Program-made: the position numbers and the translations under genes
DNA from: Candidatus Caldilinea saccharophila
Lineage (GTDB): Bacteria > Chloroflexota > Anaerolineae > Caldilineales > Caldilineaceae
NCBI GenBank assembly: GCA_016710365.1
Contig: JADJVW010000016.1
Location: 82,901-146,900 of the forward strand
DNA length: 64,000 nucleotides
Direction: 5' to 3'
The notes under the pieces: model-generated
Database searches by the model: none
What the model saw: only the letters and a program-made list of their open reading frames with translations
Told to the model about the DNA's origin: nothing
Shown here: positions 27,261 to 38,700 of the stretch, piece by piece
Layout of the letters: every line of letters begins with the position of its first letter
How positions within the stretch are numbered: the stretch's first letter is position 1

Positions 27261-27990
27261 CTACACTTGGGTGGTTGGATCGACCCGAAGAGCGGGCTGC
27301 GTCATCGTTGCCAGGGCTGTCAGGACGCCCGTTAGCAGCAGCGCCATGCCCCGGTAGTAATCGGTGTGCGCGTGGCGCTCGATCCGTTCGACAAAGAGCT
27401 TGACCCATTGCAGCGGGTGGGCGTGAAGAAAGTTGTGCGCGGCGGCCAGATAGCGCTCGGCTTCGCTGCGGTCGTCGTTGTCCAGCGTGCGCGGCCTGCT
27501 GCATCAGATGCGCCAGGAAGAGCAGTTCGAAGCCGATATGGTCGTCCGGCTCACGGTCGATATGCGGAATTTGCAGACCAAACGCGGCATAGGCGTCGCG
27601 CACTTGCAGCGTCTGCTCGTCGAAGAGCAGATGGTCGCGACTGAGATAGACCGATTCCCACGGCGGCGCGGCCACGCGCTCCAGCCCGATAAAGAGTACG
27701 GTGTATTCTTCGCGCAGCGCCGGCAGCAACGCCTGCACTGCATTTTCTTCACACAACGTGGTGCGCAGGAGATGCAGCCCGGCGGCGACATCGGGCGCGT
27801 CGGGCGCCAGCGGCCAATCCGCCAGCAACGCTTCGACGCACAGATTCGTCAGAAAAGGCTCGCTGGGCGGGAGGTAAAAGGCCATTGCCTGCACCTTGAG
27901 CGCCAGCGCGTAGGCGTGAAGCTCTTCGTTGCTGAAGTGGCCGGCGAAAGTTGTGGTCGCTTCGGCGCCGTTTGTGGGAAAATTGTTCAT
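27261..27990 (-). CDS. TorD/DmsD-family molybdoenzyme chaperone (one frame break)
   Basis: About 242 aa. The family signature is the block REPDDHIGFELLFLAHLM. The N-terminal part is helical (FSNEELHAYALALKVQAMAFYLPP). After a break at about 27486 it continues RSEAERYLAAAHNFLHAHPLQW and DYYRGMALLLTGVLTAL, which is the usual C-terminal helix pair. The repaired stop is at 27261, just before the ferredoxin start. These chaperones bind the Tat signal of the catalytic subunit until its cofactor is inserted, fitting the RR signal on the DmsA-like protein upstream. Confidence 0.88.
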
Positions 27991-28018
27991 GAGTAAGTAG
28001 CCGTTCTGATCGAGAGCG

Positions 28019-28053
28019 GTCGCAACAGCCCGTTGGCGCCAGGCTGTTGCGAC
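28019..28053. terminator. Intercistronic hairpin between dmsC-like and torD-like genes
   Basis: Perfect 12-bp stem GTCGCAACAGCC/GGCTGTTGCGAC (28019-28030 with 28042-28053) with an 11-nt loop in the 100-bp gap. It could attenuate transcription into the chaperone and ferredoxin genes. Confidence 0.5.
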
Positions 28054-28090
28054 TGTGACGAGATGCAAGGATGCGCAAGCGCGCGTCGCA

Positions 28091-29017
28091 TCAAAGCGGG
28101 CCGATGCGTGCGAAGGAAGCGTAGAAGAGGTAGCGGCCGATCACTTCGCCCACCAGCACAAGCGCAAACGCGCCGTATACCAGCGTGCTCATCAGGCGGA
28201 GGTTGCGGTTGCTGCGCGACATGGTGTAGATGAAGATGCTGAAGATGCCCGCGCCCAGGAAGATCAGCAGCAGGCGGGTGGCAAAGAGCACGCCATGCTC
28301 GTCGATCAGAATCGCCGCACTTTGCTCCGCGGTGGGGCCGGAGGTCGCCAGATAGCCCATGTAAAGCGGCAGGATGATGAACTGCAAGCCCAGCATGACC
28401 AACGCAACCAGCGCCATCCAGCGCAGTGTAATCACCAGGATTTCGCGCTGCTTTTCACTTTCGGCTTGGCCGCGCGCGTGGAGATAGGTGTAGCTGCCCA
28501 CAAAGGCTGTTGAAATCGCCAGCGCACCGAGCAGAAGGGTGGTCGTGAAGAAGGAGGCGAGCGTTGTCCAGGTGTTCCAGGCGGGCACCGAGGGCAGCGT
28601 GTAGTAGACCATTGCCATCGAGACGACCAGCCCCACACCGAAGGCCGCCGTCGCCAGCGCGACGATGTTGCGCAGCCCAGGCGAGCCGATCTTGCGCCAC
28701 TGCATGAGCGTGAAGAGGAAGCCGGCGCCGGCAAAGAGGATGCCAAAGAGAATCTCGCGGCTGAGCCAGGAGGTGCCGATGTTCGTAATGGCGCGCCAGG
28801 CATTGATCGGGTTGCCGAGGTGCAGCACGGAGACGATCAGGCCGAAGACCAGCACCGGGCCGATCGCCAACAATGCGAGGTCGCTGAGCTTGTCGGCTTC
28901 TTCGATGCCGGCGTAGCGCGTCGCAAAGAAGTGGACGCCGCCGAGCACCAGAAAAGCGCCCACCGACATCTGGGCGGCAATCGTGAAGATCACCAACGCT
29001 AATTCACTGGTATTCAT
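28091..29017 (-). CDS. dmsC: DmsC-like membrane anchor subunit
   Basis: 308 aa with eight predicted spans, beginning MNTSELALVIFTIAAQMSVGAFLVLGG. This is the DmsC/NrfD-type quinol-oxidising anchor that holds the catalytic and iron-sulfur subunits at the membrane. ATG 29017 is chosen because homology starts there and it lies 2 bp after the stop of the preceding iron-sulfur subunit gene. Confidence 0.88.
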   Translation of the reverse strand: MNTSELALVIFTIAAQMSVGAFLVLGGVHFFATRYAGIEEADKLSDLALLAIGPVLVFGLIVSVLHLGNPINAWRAITNIGTSWLSREILFGILFAGAGFLFTLMQWRKIGSPGLRNIVALATAAFGVGLVVSMAMVYYTLPSVPAWNTWTTLASFFTTTLLLGALAISTAFVGSYTYLHARGQAESEKQREILVITLRWMALVALVMLGLQFIILPLYMGYLATSGPTAEQSAAILIDEHGVLFATRLLLIFLGAGIFSIFIYTMSRSNRNLRLMSTLVYGAFALVLVGEVIGRYLFYASFARIGPL

Positions 29018-29019
29018 CG

Positions 29020-29643
29020 TTACACTTCCTCTGGGTTCATGATCTGGGCGCTGCGATCGTCGGATGGCACACTGTCGCGATGCGGCGTGAAGGTGGTGTT
29101 GGGCTGCGTGATCGACGGATCTGGGAAGGGGAAGATGGCCCCGGTGGTCCCATACTGAGCGCGCAGCTCCTCGATATCGCCGTAGTGCAGCACACGCATC
29201 TGGCACGCAGAGACGCAGGCCGGGTCTTTGCCTTCGGCCAGAAAGTCCTGGCAGAAGTCACACTTCGACATCGTGCCGGTTGCGGCGTTGAACTGCGGCG
29301 CGCCATAGGGACAGGCCCATTCACAGTAGCGGCAGCCGATGCACTTGGACTGGTCGATAATCACGACGCCATCTTCAGCGCGCTTGGTGATTGCCCGCGT
29401 GGGGCAGACGGGTATGCAGGCCGGATCGGTGCAGTGCGAGCAGGCCGACGAGACGAAATAGCTGAAAGTGCCGTCAATCAGCGCGTCGCCTTGCTCGTGC
29501 CAACTGCCGCCGCCGATCTCATAGACGCGCCGCCAGAGCACGCCGAGATTGGTGTCATTCTTGTCGCGGCAGGCAATCTGGCACGCCTTGCAGCCGGAGC
29601 AACCGCTGAGGTCAATATAGAAGCCGAGTTGTTTATTTGCCAT
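29020..29643 (-). CDS. dmsB: DmsB-like four-cluster ferredoxin subunit
   Basis: 207 aa. Four [4Fe-4S] cysteine blocks in the DmsB order: CSGCKACQIAC, CSHCTDPACIPVCP, CIGCRYCEWACP and CDFC followed by CVSAC. It carries electrons from the membrane anchor to the molybdenum subunit. The N-terminus (NKQLGFYIDLSGC) is standard. It starts 17 bp after the catalytic subunit gene stop. Confidence 0.93.
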   Translation of the reverse strand: MANKQLGFYIDLSGCSGCKACQIACRDKNDTNLGVLWRRVYEIGGGSWHEQGDALIDGTFSYFVSSACSHCTDPACIPVCPTRAITKRAEDGVVIIDQSKCIGCRYCEWACPYGAPQFNAATGTMSKCDFCQDFLAEGKDPACVSACQMRVLHYGDIEELRAQYGTTGAIFPFPDPSITQPNTTFTPHRDSVPSDDRSAQIMNPEEV

Positions 29644-29660
29644 GATGTTGAGTTTCTCCC

Positions 29661-32060
29661 TTAGGCCTGATGCCGCTCAAGCTGCACCATGATCGTGTGT
29701 TGGGTGTTGCCAAACGCCAGCGGCGACCACCGCTCCGACGTTAACATGTTGACCGCGCCGCGGCGGTCAATGCCATTCTCGTCGGGCGTCCACCAGCCGC
29801 CGGTCGGCACATCCACCACCCCCGGCATGATCTTGTTGCTGAAGCGACAGGGCATGATGATCGTGCCGCGGTCGTTGTAGACGCGCACCTGGTCGCCGTC
29901 TTCAGCCTGCGCCCGCGCGTCAATGGGGTTGACAAAGAGTCGCTGCGGGAACGCCTCCTCGAGCCAGTCAACATTGTCGTGCGTCGAATGGACGCGGTGC
30001 AGGTAATGGTGCCCCACCGCTTGCAGCGGATAGCTTTCGGCCTCTGGGCCAAAGGGACTTTCCCACTCCTGGATGTACTTGGGCACGGCTGGAATCTCGT
30101 CGGGCTGATTCATGTTGAAGAGTTCGGGCGAGAAGATCTCGATCAAGCCCGACGGCGTGGAGAGCGGATTGGCCTTCGGGTCGGCGCGGAAGTCGGCGAA
30201 GGTGATCGCCGGTTCGGTGACTGGCACGCTGTAGACGCCGATGTTCTGCTGCTCGAACTCGTCGATGGTGGGGATGTTGGGCATCCACCCTGGACGGTAG
30301 ACATTCTCGATGATCCAGTCGATCCAGCCCCGCTCATCGCGGCCTTCGGTGAAAGCATCGCCCACGCCGAGCTTTTCGGCGATTTCAGCGCAGATGCGAT
30401 AGTCGCTCTTGCTTTCAAAAGCCGGCTCTACGACCTTTGGCATGAAGATGGCTTCCTCACCGTACTTCCATCCATCTTGCAGGCCGTAGGTCTCGTAGCC
30501 CATGCACGCGGGCAGCAGCAAATCGGCAAACATGCCTGTCGAGGTCAGGAATTGATCCTGGACGATCAGAAATTCGACCTTGCTGGTGTCCTTGAGAATC
30601 TCGGCGCTGCGGTTGATGTTGCCGTGCTGGTTGACCAGACAATTGGTGGCCACTGCGTACATCAGCTTGATATCGTTGTCGAGCATGTCAGCGCCGACCA
30701 CGCCATCAGCGCCCGTCATCTGTTTGCCGCGGATCACCGCTTCCGACCAGAGGAAGCAAGGAATGCTGGTTTTAACGTCGTTGGAACCCCCTGGGATTGC
30801 CGTCCAATAAGGCCCGGCGGTTGGCTGGAACGCGATGCCGCTTGCCCAGCCGCCGTGGATGCCGACGTTGCCGGTGATGGCTGCCAATACGCAGCCGCCG
30901 CGCACCGGCTGCTCGCCGTACGCACGGCGCTGCATCCCGTAGCCCTGATAGAGCACACCCGGCTTGATCGTCGCGTACTCGCGCGCCAGTTGTACGATCT
31001 TGGCGCGCGGGATGCGCGTGATCGCCTCGGCCCATTCCGGCGTCTTGGGCGTGCCGTCGCGCGTCCCCAGGATGTAATCCTTGTAGCTCTCCTCGTCCTC
31101 CAACCCTGCGGGCATCTGGGTTTCGTCAAAGCCGAGACAGTGCGTGGCGACAAACTCCTTGTCGTAAATTTCCTCGGTGATCATCACATAGGCCATTGCG
31201 GACATCAGCGCGGTGTCGGTGCCGGGGCGGATCGGAATCCACTCGTCCGCCAGCGCCACCGCCGACAGCGACTTGCGCGGGTCGATGACGACCACCTTGG
31301 CGCCATTCTGGCGCGCCTTCTTGATGAACCAGGCGCTGTTCGACCCGTCGATCATTTCGGCTGGGTTCCAGCTCCACATAATGATGTATTTGGCGTTGAC
31401 CCAATCCTGGCGCTGTCCGCCGGTGACCTGCGTGCCGTAGACCGTGGGCGTGGCGCGCTGAATCTGCGCCCAGCTATAGTTGTTGTAATAGCCGAGATGG
31501 CCGCCGTAGACATTGAAGAGACGCGACGCGATGTGCGATCCGTTGACCTGCTGATAGCTGCCGGTGCCATACGGCACAAAGAGCGCGCTGTTGCCATACG
31601 TTTCTCTGACGCGCTTGATCTCGCTGGCCGCCATTTCGATCGCTTCATCCCATGAGATCGGCTCGAATTTGCCTTCGCCGCGCTCGCCCACGCGTTTCAT
31701 CGGCGTCTTGAGACGTTCTCGATGGTAGAGACGGCTACGGTATCCTTTTCCGCGCGCACAGGCCAGAATGCGGGGGTCGTCCACTTCGTCGTAAGTGCGG
31801 TCGTCCGATTCGAGGCGGACGATCACGCCGTCTTTGACCGTGGCGTTGATCGGGCAGCGGCCGCCGCAGTTGTGGGCTGGGCAGCAGGTGCGCACCATGC
31901 GCGCCGCCGCTGCTGCATTCTGCGCGTGGCTGCTCGAACGCACGGGCACAAAGGCAAAATCGGCGGCGGACAGCGCGGCCGTGGCGCCGCCTGCCGCCGC
32001 GCTCCACTTTAGGAAACTCCGCCGGGAGACCCCTGAATTCGGACTGTTTTGCTTTTGCAT
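29661..32060 (-). CDS. dmsA: DmsA-like molybdopterin oxidoreductase, Tat-exported
   Basis: 799 aa. Tat signal with Arg13-Arg14 (VSRRSFLKWSAAAGG). An N-terminal [4Fe-4S] site CCPAHNCGGRC is followed by the molybdopterin domains (VYGGHLGYYNNYSWAQI, where the Ser is at the position of the Mo-ligand Ser in E. coli DmsA; KYIIMWSWNPAEM; VVVIDPRKS; QDQFLTSTGMFADLLLPACMGYE) and the C-terminal dinucleotide-binding domain (LFVNPIDARAQAEDGDQVRVYNDRG). ATG 32060 has GAGGAAATCC ahead; a longer frame begins in the promoter. Predicted role is anaerobic reduction of DMSO or another S- or N-oxide, with quinol as donor; the real substrate is open. Confidence 0.9.
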   Translation of the reverse strand: MQKQNSPNSGVSRRSFLKWSAAAGGATAALSAADFAFVPVRSSSHAQNAAAAARMVRTCCPAHNCGGRCPINATVKDGVIVRLESDDRTYDEVDDPRILACARGKGYRSRLYHRERLKTPMKRVGERGEGKFEPISWDEAIEMAASEIKRVRETYGNSALFVPYGTGSYQQVNGSHIASRLFNVYGGHLGYYNNYSWAQIQRATPTVYGTQVTGGQRQDWVNAKYIIMWSWNPAEMIDGSNSAWFIKKARQNGAKVVVIDPRKSLSAVALADEWIPIRPGTDTALMSAMAYVMITEEIYDKEFVATHCLGFDETQMPAGLEDEESYKDYILGTRDGTPKTPEWAEAITRIPRAKIVQLAREYATIKPGVLYQGYGMQRRAYGEQPVRGGCVLAAITGNVGIHGGWASGIAFQPTAGPYWTAIPGGSNDVKTSIPCFLWSEAVIRGKQMTGADGVVGADMLDNDIKLMYAVATNCLVNQHGNINRSAEILKDTSKVEFLIVQDQFLTSTGMFADLLLPACMGYETYGLQDGWKYGEEAIFMPKVVEPAFESKSDYRICAEIAEKLGVGDAFTEGRDERGWIDWIIENVYRPGWMPNIPTIDEFEQQNIGVYSVPVTEPAITFADFRADPKANPLSTPSGLIEIFSPELFNMNQPDEIPAVPKYIQEWESPFGPEAESYPLQAVGHHYLHRVHSTHDNVDWLEEAFPQRLFVNPIDARAQAEDGDQVRVYNDRGTIIMPCRFSNKIMPGVVDVPTGGWWTPDENGIDRRGAVNMLTSERWSPLAFGNTQHTIMVQLERHQA

Positions 32061-32105
32061 GGATTTCCTCTTTTGTTCGGTCCAACTGTCCGTGGACTGG
32101 ATAGG

Positions 32106-32141
32106 AATATAGAAGTCAAAGGGGAAAGTGACAAATTTCAC
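32106..32141 (-). promoter_or_regulatory. Promoter with CRP/FNR-like dyad for the Dms-type operon
   Basis: On the minus strand TTGTCA (32134-32129), a 17-bp spacer and TATATT (32111-32106), about 46 bp before the dmsA start. Overlapping the -35 box is TGTGA-N6-TCACT, which fits the TGTGA-N6-TCACA consensus of CRP/FNR-family regulators in nine of ten bases. Confidence 0.55.
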
Positions 32142-32263
32142 AAGTGGCTGCAATTGTACTTCATGGCTGAACAAGTGGCAAGTTAGTCAGGCGCACTCTT
32201 TTTGCCTGCTCGTATCCACGATATGCGGCCAAGATTGTCAGCCCTGATTTGGCTTTTCCTGTG

Positions 32264-32272
32264 TGCTATACT
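32264..32272 (+). promoter_or_regulatory. Extended -10 promoter for the deacetylase gene
   Basis: TGC-TATACT on the plus strand, an extended -10 box without a good -35, about 150 bp before ATG 32426. The remaining divergent intergenic region (32142-32425) shows no gene. Confidence 0.35.
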
Positions 32273-32425
32273 GCATTGCGTGAGGTGGCAGCACGACAGG
32301 CCGCAGCCTTTGCTGTGCGATGAACCAAGCAGTTCACGATTATGCCTTACATAAAGCGGCAAAATCATAAAGTTGAAGATAGCGATCTTTGTGTTTTGGT
32401 AACTTTGTGGAGTAAAGGAAAGAAC

Positions 32426-33349
32426 ATGGCTACACAAATGACGCTCAATCCGTTGCTGGCCCAATTAGGCTACCCGCCCGACGCCCACCTCGTGATCTTT
32501 CACGCCGACGACGTGGGTATGTGCCACGGCAGCAACCGCGCCTTCCTTGATCTGCTGGAGGCGGGTATCGTGCGCACCGGCTCGATCATGGCGGCCTGTC
32601 CGTGGGCGCCGGAGATACTGGATTACTGTGCTGCTCACCCCGAAGTCGATGTCGGCGTACATCTGACGCTCAACAGCGAGTGGTCGAACTACCGCTGGGG
32701 GCCGGTGGCCGCGTGCGAGGCCGCTGCGGGGCTGGTCGATCCGCTCGGCTATTTCTGGCAGCAGCCGGCGCAGACGCAAATACACCTCGATGCGGACGCC
32801 GCGCTGGCCGAGTTCCGCGCCCAGATCGAGCGCGTGCGCGCCGCGGGCGTCGACTTCACGCACATTGACGCGCACATGGGCGCGGCGCTGCTGCCGGATC
32901 TCTTTCCTGCCTATGTGAAGCTTGGTTTTGAGTATAACGCGCCCGTGTTGGTGCTGCGCCAACTCGACAGCGCGATCCGCACCCGCGGGTATACCGATGC
33001 AAGTGACGCGGACTGGGCCGCGTTTGTCGATGGCCTGGAGGCGCGCGGCATGGGGTTGGTCGATCGCTTTCTCATCACGCCGGGTTATGGGCCGGACGGG
33101 GATCGAGCAGGGGACGCCGATCTTTACGAGGCCAGCCTGCGCATCCTGGCGCCTGGCATCACCTACTTCAGCCTGCACCCGAATGCGCCCGGCGACATCG
33201 AGGTCATTGCGCCGGATCACGCGGCCTGGCGCATCTTTGAATATGAGTATTTCCGCTCACAACGCCTCAAGGATTTTCTTCAGCGCGAGGGCATCATCCC
33301 GATCGGCTATCGCGAGATTTGCACGGCGATGCGGGCGCAGCGCACATGA
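32426..33349 (+). CDS. YdjC/ChbG-family carbohydrate deacetylase
   Basis: 307 aa. Family metal-site motifs: FHADDVGMCHGSN (Asp-Asp), GVHLTLNSEW (His) and THIDAHMGAAL (His-x-x-x-His). LITPGYGPDG and YFSLHPNAPGD complete the fold. These enzymes remove acetyl groups from N-acetylated oligosaccharides. ATG 32426 has AAAGGAAAG before it. It is cytoplasmic (no signal). It is the first gene of a run that continues with a dehydrogenase, a sugar isomerase and a large glycosidase. Confidence 0.88.
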   Translation: MATQMTLNPLLAQLGYPPDAHLVIFHADDVGMCHGSNRAFLDLLEAGIVRTGSIMAACPWAPEILDYCAAHPEVDVGVHLTLNSEWSNYRWGPVAACEAAAGLVDPLGYFWQQPAQTQIHLDADAALAEFRAQIERVRAAGVDFTHIDAHMGAALLPDLFPAYVKLGFEYNAPVLVLRQLDSAIRTRGYTDASDADWAAFVDGLEARGMGLVDRFLITPGYGPDGDRAGDADLYEASLRILAPGITYFSLHPNAPGDIEVIAPDHAAWRIFEYEYFRSQRLKDFLQREGIIPIGYREICTAMRAQRT

Positions 33350-33440
33350 CGCCAATTAACGCAATGCTTCCTCTGCCTTGCGTCCGTTCATTTGCCGCCT
33401 GGCGCGCGTCATTGTCCTTACAGGGCGTCACGCGCTTTGG

Positions 33441-33469
33441 TTGACAGGAAATTCCTGCCTTGGTATACA
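33441..33469 (+). promoter_or_regulatory. Near-consensus promoter with dyad in the spacer
   Basis: TTGACA (33441-33446), a 17-bp spacer and TATACA (33464-33469). The spacer holds CAGGAA-A-TTCCTG (33445-33457), a perfect dyad that a repressor could use. It lies about 70 bp before the dehydrogenase start. Confidence 0.6.
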
Positions 33470-33537
33470 GTGTGGCAGTACAAACCAAGTCAGTCACAGT
33501 TTTACCAAATTAAAATTCAACCGCAAAGGGGAACGCT

Positions 33538-34689
<1,152 letters not shown>

Positions 34690-34776
34690 TCTGGTGCGCG
34701 GACATCGCGCCCGCTTTGATAGCGTTGAATGCGGACGCGACGTCCGCGCTCCAAAATTTACATAAGGGGGATTTCT

Positions 34777-35699
34777 ATGAAATTGGGATTTGTCAGCGCG
34801 ATCCTGCCCGATCTGACGCTGGAAGAAGTGGTGGCTTTTGCCGCTGAGACAGGCTATGGCTGCGTCGAGGTGATGTGTTGGCCGCAGGGCAAGGCGGAAC
34901 GGCGCTATGCCGGCGTCACGCACATCGATGTGACCGGCTTCACCGCAGACGATGCGGCGCAGATCAACGACCTGTTTGCGCAGTACAACGTCGCCATCAG
35001 CGGGCTGGGCTACTATCCAAACCCGCTGACGCCCGACGAGACGGAGGCGCAGGTCTACGTTGAGCACATCAAAGCCGTCGTGGCAGCGGCGCAATTGCTG
35101 GGCGCGCCGGTGGTCAATACCTTTATCGGCGCGATTGGACCAAATCGCTCGATGAAAACTGGCCGCGCTTTCTGAGCACTTGGCAGCCGCTGATCGCCTT
35201 TGCCGAGGATCACGGCGTCAAGATCGGCATCGAAAATTGCCCAATGCTTTTCACGCGTGACGAGTGGCCCGGCGGCAAAAATCTGGCGCGCTCGCCTGCG
35301 ATCTGGCGGCGCATGTTCGAGGACATTCCCAGCAAGAACTTTGGCCTGAACTACGATCCGTCCCACCTGATCTGGCAGCGCATGGATTATCTGGCGCCGA
35401 TGCGCGAATTCAAAGATCGGCTCTTCCACGTCCACGCCAAGGATGCGCGCATCGACACGCATCAGCTCGACCAGGTGGGCGTGCTGGCGCTCCCCAATGA
35501 GTATCACACGCCCAAGCTGCCGGGTATGGGCGATGTGGATTGGGGCAAATTCTTCTCGGTGCTCACGGATACGGGGTACAACGGGCCGGTGACGGTCGAA
35601 GTGGAAGATCGCGCCTATGAAGGGTCGCTGGCGCTGCGCCAGGCCTCGCTTGTGCAGAGTTTGGCCTATCTGCGCCAGTTTCTGACGATTGATCTTTAA
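34777..35699 (+). CDS. Sugar phosphate isomerase/epimerase TIM barrel (one frame break)
   Basis: About 307 aa. MKLGFVSAILPDLTLEEVVAFAAETGYGCVEVMCW opens the barrel; the metal-site residues follow in KIGIENCPML, LNYDPSHLIWQ and FHVHAKDARI, then VTVEVEDRAYEG. The frame breaks at about 35130, where adding one C to GGCGCG restores FIGRDWTKSLDENWPRF. AAGGGGG lies upstream of ATG 34777. Confidence 0.87.
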
Positions 35700-35719
35700 G
35701 AAGCTGTGGGAGACACTGC

Positions 35720-38700
35720 ATGGTTACTGATTCGCTGATTTCGGATTTTTTGACGCCGCCCAAGGCATATTCCCCTGTGCCGATCTGGTGGTGGAGCGGC
35801 GAGCGACTTGACCGCAGCCGGCTGCGTTGGCAATTGGAGCGCTTTGCCGAGGGTGGCGTCTATAATCTCATCGTCCTCAATCTGGCGCCGACAAGCCCGC
35901 TCTATGGCAGCGATCCGGACGATCCGCCCTTTTTGTCTGAGGCATGGTGGGAGATCTTTCTGGGCATGTGTGAAGATGCGCGCGAACTGGGCGTGTCCAT
36001 CTGGTTCTACGACCAACTTGGCTTTTCGGGCGCCAATTTCCAGGGTCAGGTCGTGCGCGAGAACAGCAGCTTTGCCGGGCAATGGCTTGAAAGCATCGTC
36101 CACGAAGGCGACGGCCCGGTCGAATTGATTTGTCCGGCCGAAGGCGCGGCGCTGGCCGCGGCCGCAACGCCGTTGGACGCCGCTGGACAACCTGCCGGCG
36201 CCTCACAGCCAATTCCTGTGAAGAATGGGCGCGTGGTGGTCGAAGGGGGACAATCGCAGCGCGTGCGTCTAGTCTATACCGTGCGCCGCGGCTTCGATTA
36301 CTTCAGCGCCGACGGCTGCGCCCGTCTGCTGGACATGGTGCACGGCGAGTTCGAGCGCCGCGCCGGCCATCTCTTTGGCGAAGTCATTATCGGCTCGTTT
36401 CAAGATGAGCTGCCCTCGCTTGCCACGTGGAGCGCGGACTTTGCCGAGCGCTTCCGGGCGCAGACCGGCTACGACCTTATCACGCGCCTGCCGGAACTGT
36501 GGGACGGCCGCGGCGATGCGGCCGATCAACTGCGCGCCGACTTCCATCAGGTGCGCGGCGTTGGCGGAAACAGCGTTCTTCAAGCCGCTCTTTGCCTGGC
36601 ACGAACGGCATCATCTGCTCTGTGGCTTCGATCAGCAGGGGCCGGCGCGCGCCGGCCACCCCATCGCCTCGGTCGGCTTCTACGCCGACTACCTGCGCAC
36701 CCATCGCTGGTTCACCGTCCCTGGCAGCGACCATCACGGCGAAGCCAAGATCCACAGCTCGCTGGCGCATCTCTATGATCGGCCGCGCGTCTGGATCGAG
36801 TCTTTCCACAGCAGCGGCTGGGGCGGCACGTTGGAGGAGACCTTTGACTGGCTGTTGCCCTGGCTGCGCGCCGGCGCTACGCTCTACAATCCACACGCCG
36901 TCTATTACAGCACGCGCGGCGGTTGGTGGGAATGGGCGCCGCCTTCGACCTGCTGGCGCCAACCCTACTGGCGACACTATGCGCACTTCTCGCGGGCTGT
37001 CAGCCGGCTTTGCTACGTGTTGAGCCAAGGCATCATGTCTGTGACATTCGGCGTGCTCTTCCCCAACACCACCGTGCAGGCGGGACTGGCCCCCGATGGC
37101 AACGCATTGCCAGAAGCACAGGCCGCGCACGACGTCTATCAGCGCTTGGTCGGCAGCATGTTCTGGCAGGAGATGCGCCCCGGCATCCTCGACCAGGATC
37201 GTCGCGATTATGATGTGCTGGACGACGCTTCCGTGCAGCGCGGCGTGGTGGAGGAGAGCAGGCTGGTGATCGGCGCCGAACGTTTCCGCGCCTGATCCTG
37301 CTCGGCGGCAGCGTGTTGGAGACCGCGACCGCGGAAATGTTGTTGCAGTTTGTGGAGGGTGGCGGGCTGTTGATTGCCATCGGCGCGCTGCCCAGGCTGG
37401 GCGTCGGCGCGGCAAGTGACATCGTGGCGCGCCTGCGCCAGACATTCACCGATGGCCGCGCACGCCGGATCGACAACGTCCAGGCCTTGCCCGCGGCGTT
37501 GGCTGAGCTGCCGCGCACGGTGGATGCGCCGACGCCAACCTTGCACCGCCGCATCGCTGGGCGGGACGTGTTGTTCGTGCCCGCGGCCGCGCCCTACGCC
37601 ACGCGCCAGGAACGCAACCGCAGTTGGCTCGACATTGCCTACACCTTCGATCCTGCTGATTATCAACGCGATATGCAGGTGACGGTGCGCAGGGTGCGCA
37701 GCGCACCGAACTGTGGGACGTCTACGACGGCGCACGGCGCACGCTGCGTGCAAAAGAACTCGACGACGGCGTGATCGTGGATATCCCGTTCGACGCAGGG
37801 CCGGCTGCGTTGCTGGTCTGGCCGGGACAGGCGGAACTGTCCGACTGGCCGGAGCACGCGGACAGCGCGGTGCAGCCCGCATCACCATCCGGCGCCACCG
37901 AAGTCCTGTGTGAATTAACCGGTGCGTGGGAAGCGCGCCTCGAACCGACGCTCGACAATCGCTACGGCGATTTGGCGCGACCGGCGCATTCGGGCGCGCC
38001 GCCGGTGCAGAGTTGGCGCTTTGAGCATCGCCGCGAAGCGCCAGGACAAGACGGCCTGGCCGCCGGCTGGCAGTCAGGGACGTGGCCGGCGCCTGCGGGT
38101 GCAGATGACGCGACGGTCACGGCGACGTTTGGGACGCAGGGATGGTTCACCGGGCCGCTTCCTCCCGAACAATTACCCGCGCCGCTGGTTGCGCCCGCGG
38201 CGGACAGCGATCGCCTCCAAAGCGCCGGGTGGCAGCCGGTGATCTACTCGTTGTCGCGCGGGGTGCAGCGCGATCCGATTCATCTGCCCACGTTGGGGCC
38301 AAAGGGGCATGTTCCAGAGGAATTCCTGATCTTTGGTCAAACGCCGGCGGGTCAAGCGGTGCAGTTCCGCACCAGCGTGTGGCTGGAAACTGCGGACAAC
38401 TTGACGCTGGCGCTCGGGGCGCCGGCTGCCAAGCAGCTTTGGATCAACGGGGCAGAGGTAAGCGCTGCGCCTGCGGGTTATCTGTGGCTGGCGCCGGTGC
38501 AGCTCAGGGCGGGCGTCAATCTGATCGAGTTCCGCCTGACCGCGGAGCAGACCGTGAACCTGCGTGCATCGTGGGCGTTGGTGCGCGAGGCGGCGCGCTA
38601 TGCCCGGCCAGAGTGGATGACGACGCCCGATGCGCCGCGCCTGCATTCGCGCATCAGCTTCCTGTATGCGGTGGACATGCCGTTCCAGCCGGCGCACGCC

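Noticed and set aside
29979..31655. 558-codon plus-strand open frame
   Set aside because: Antisense shadow of the dmsA-like gene with no recognisable domain.
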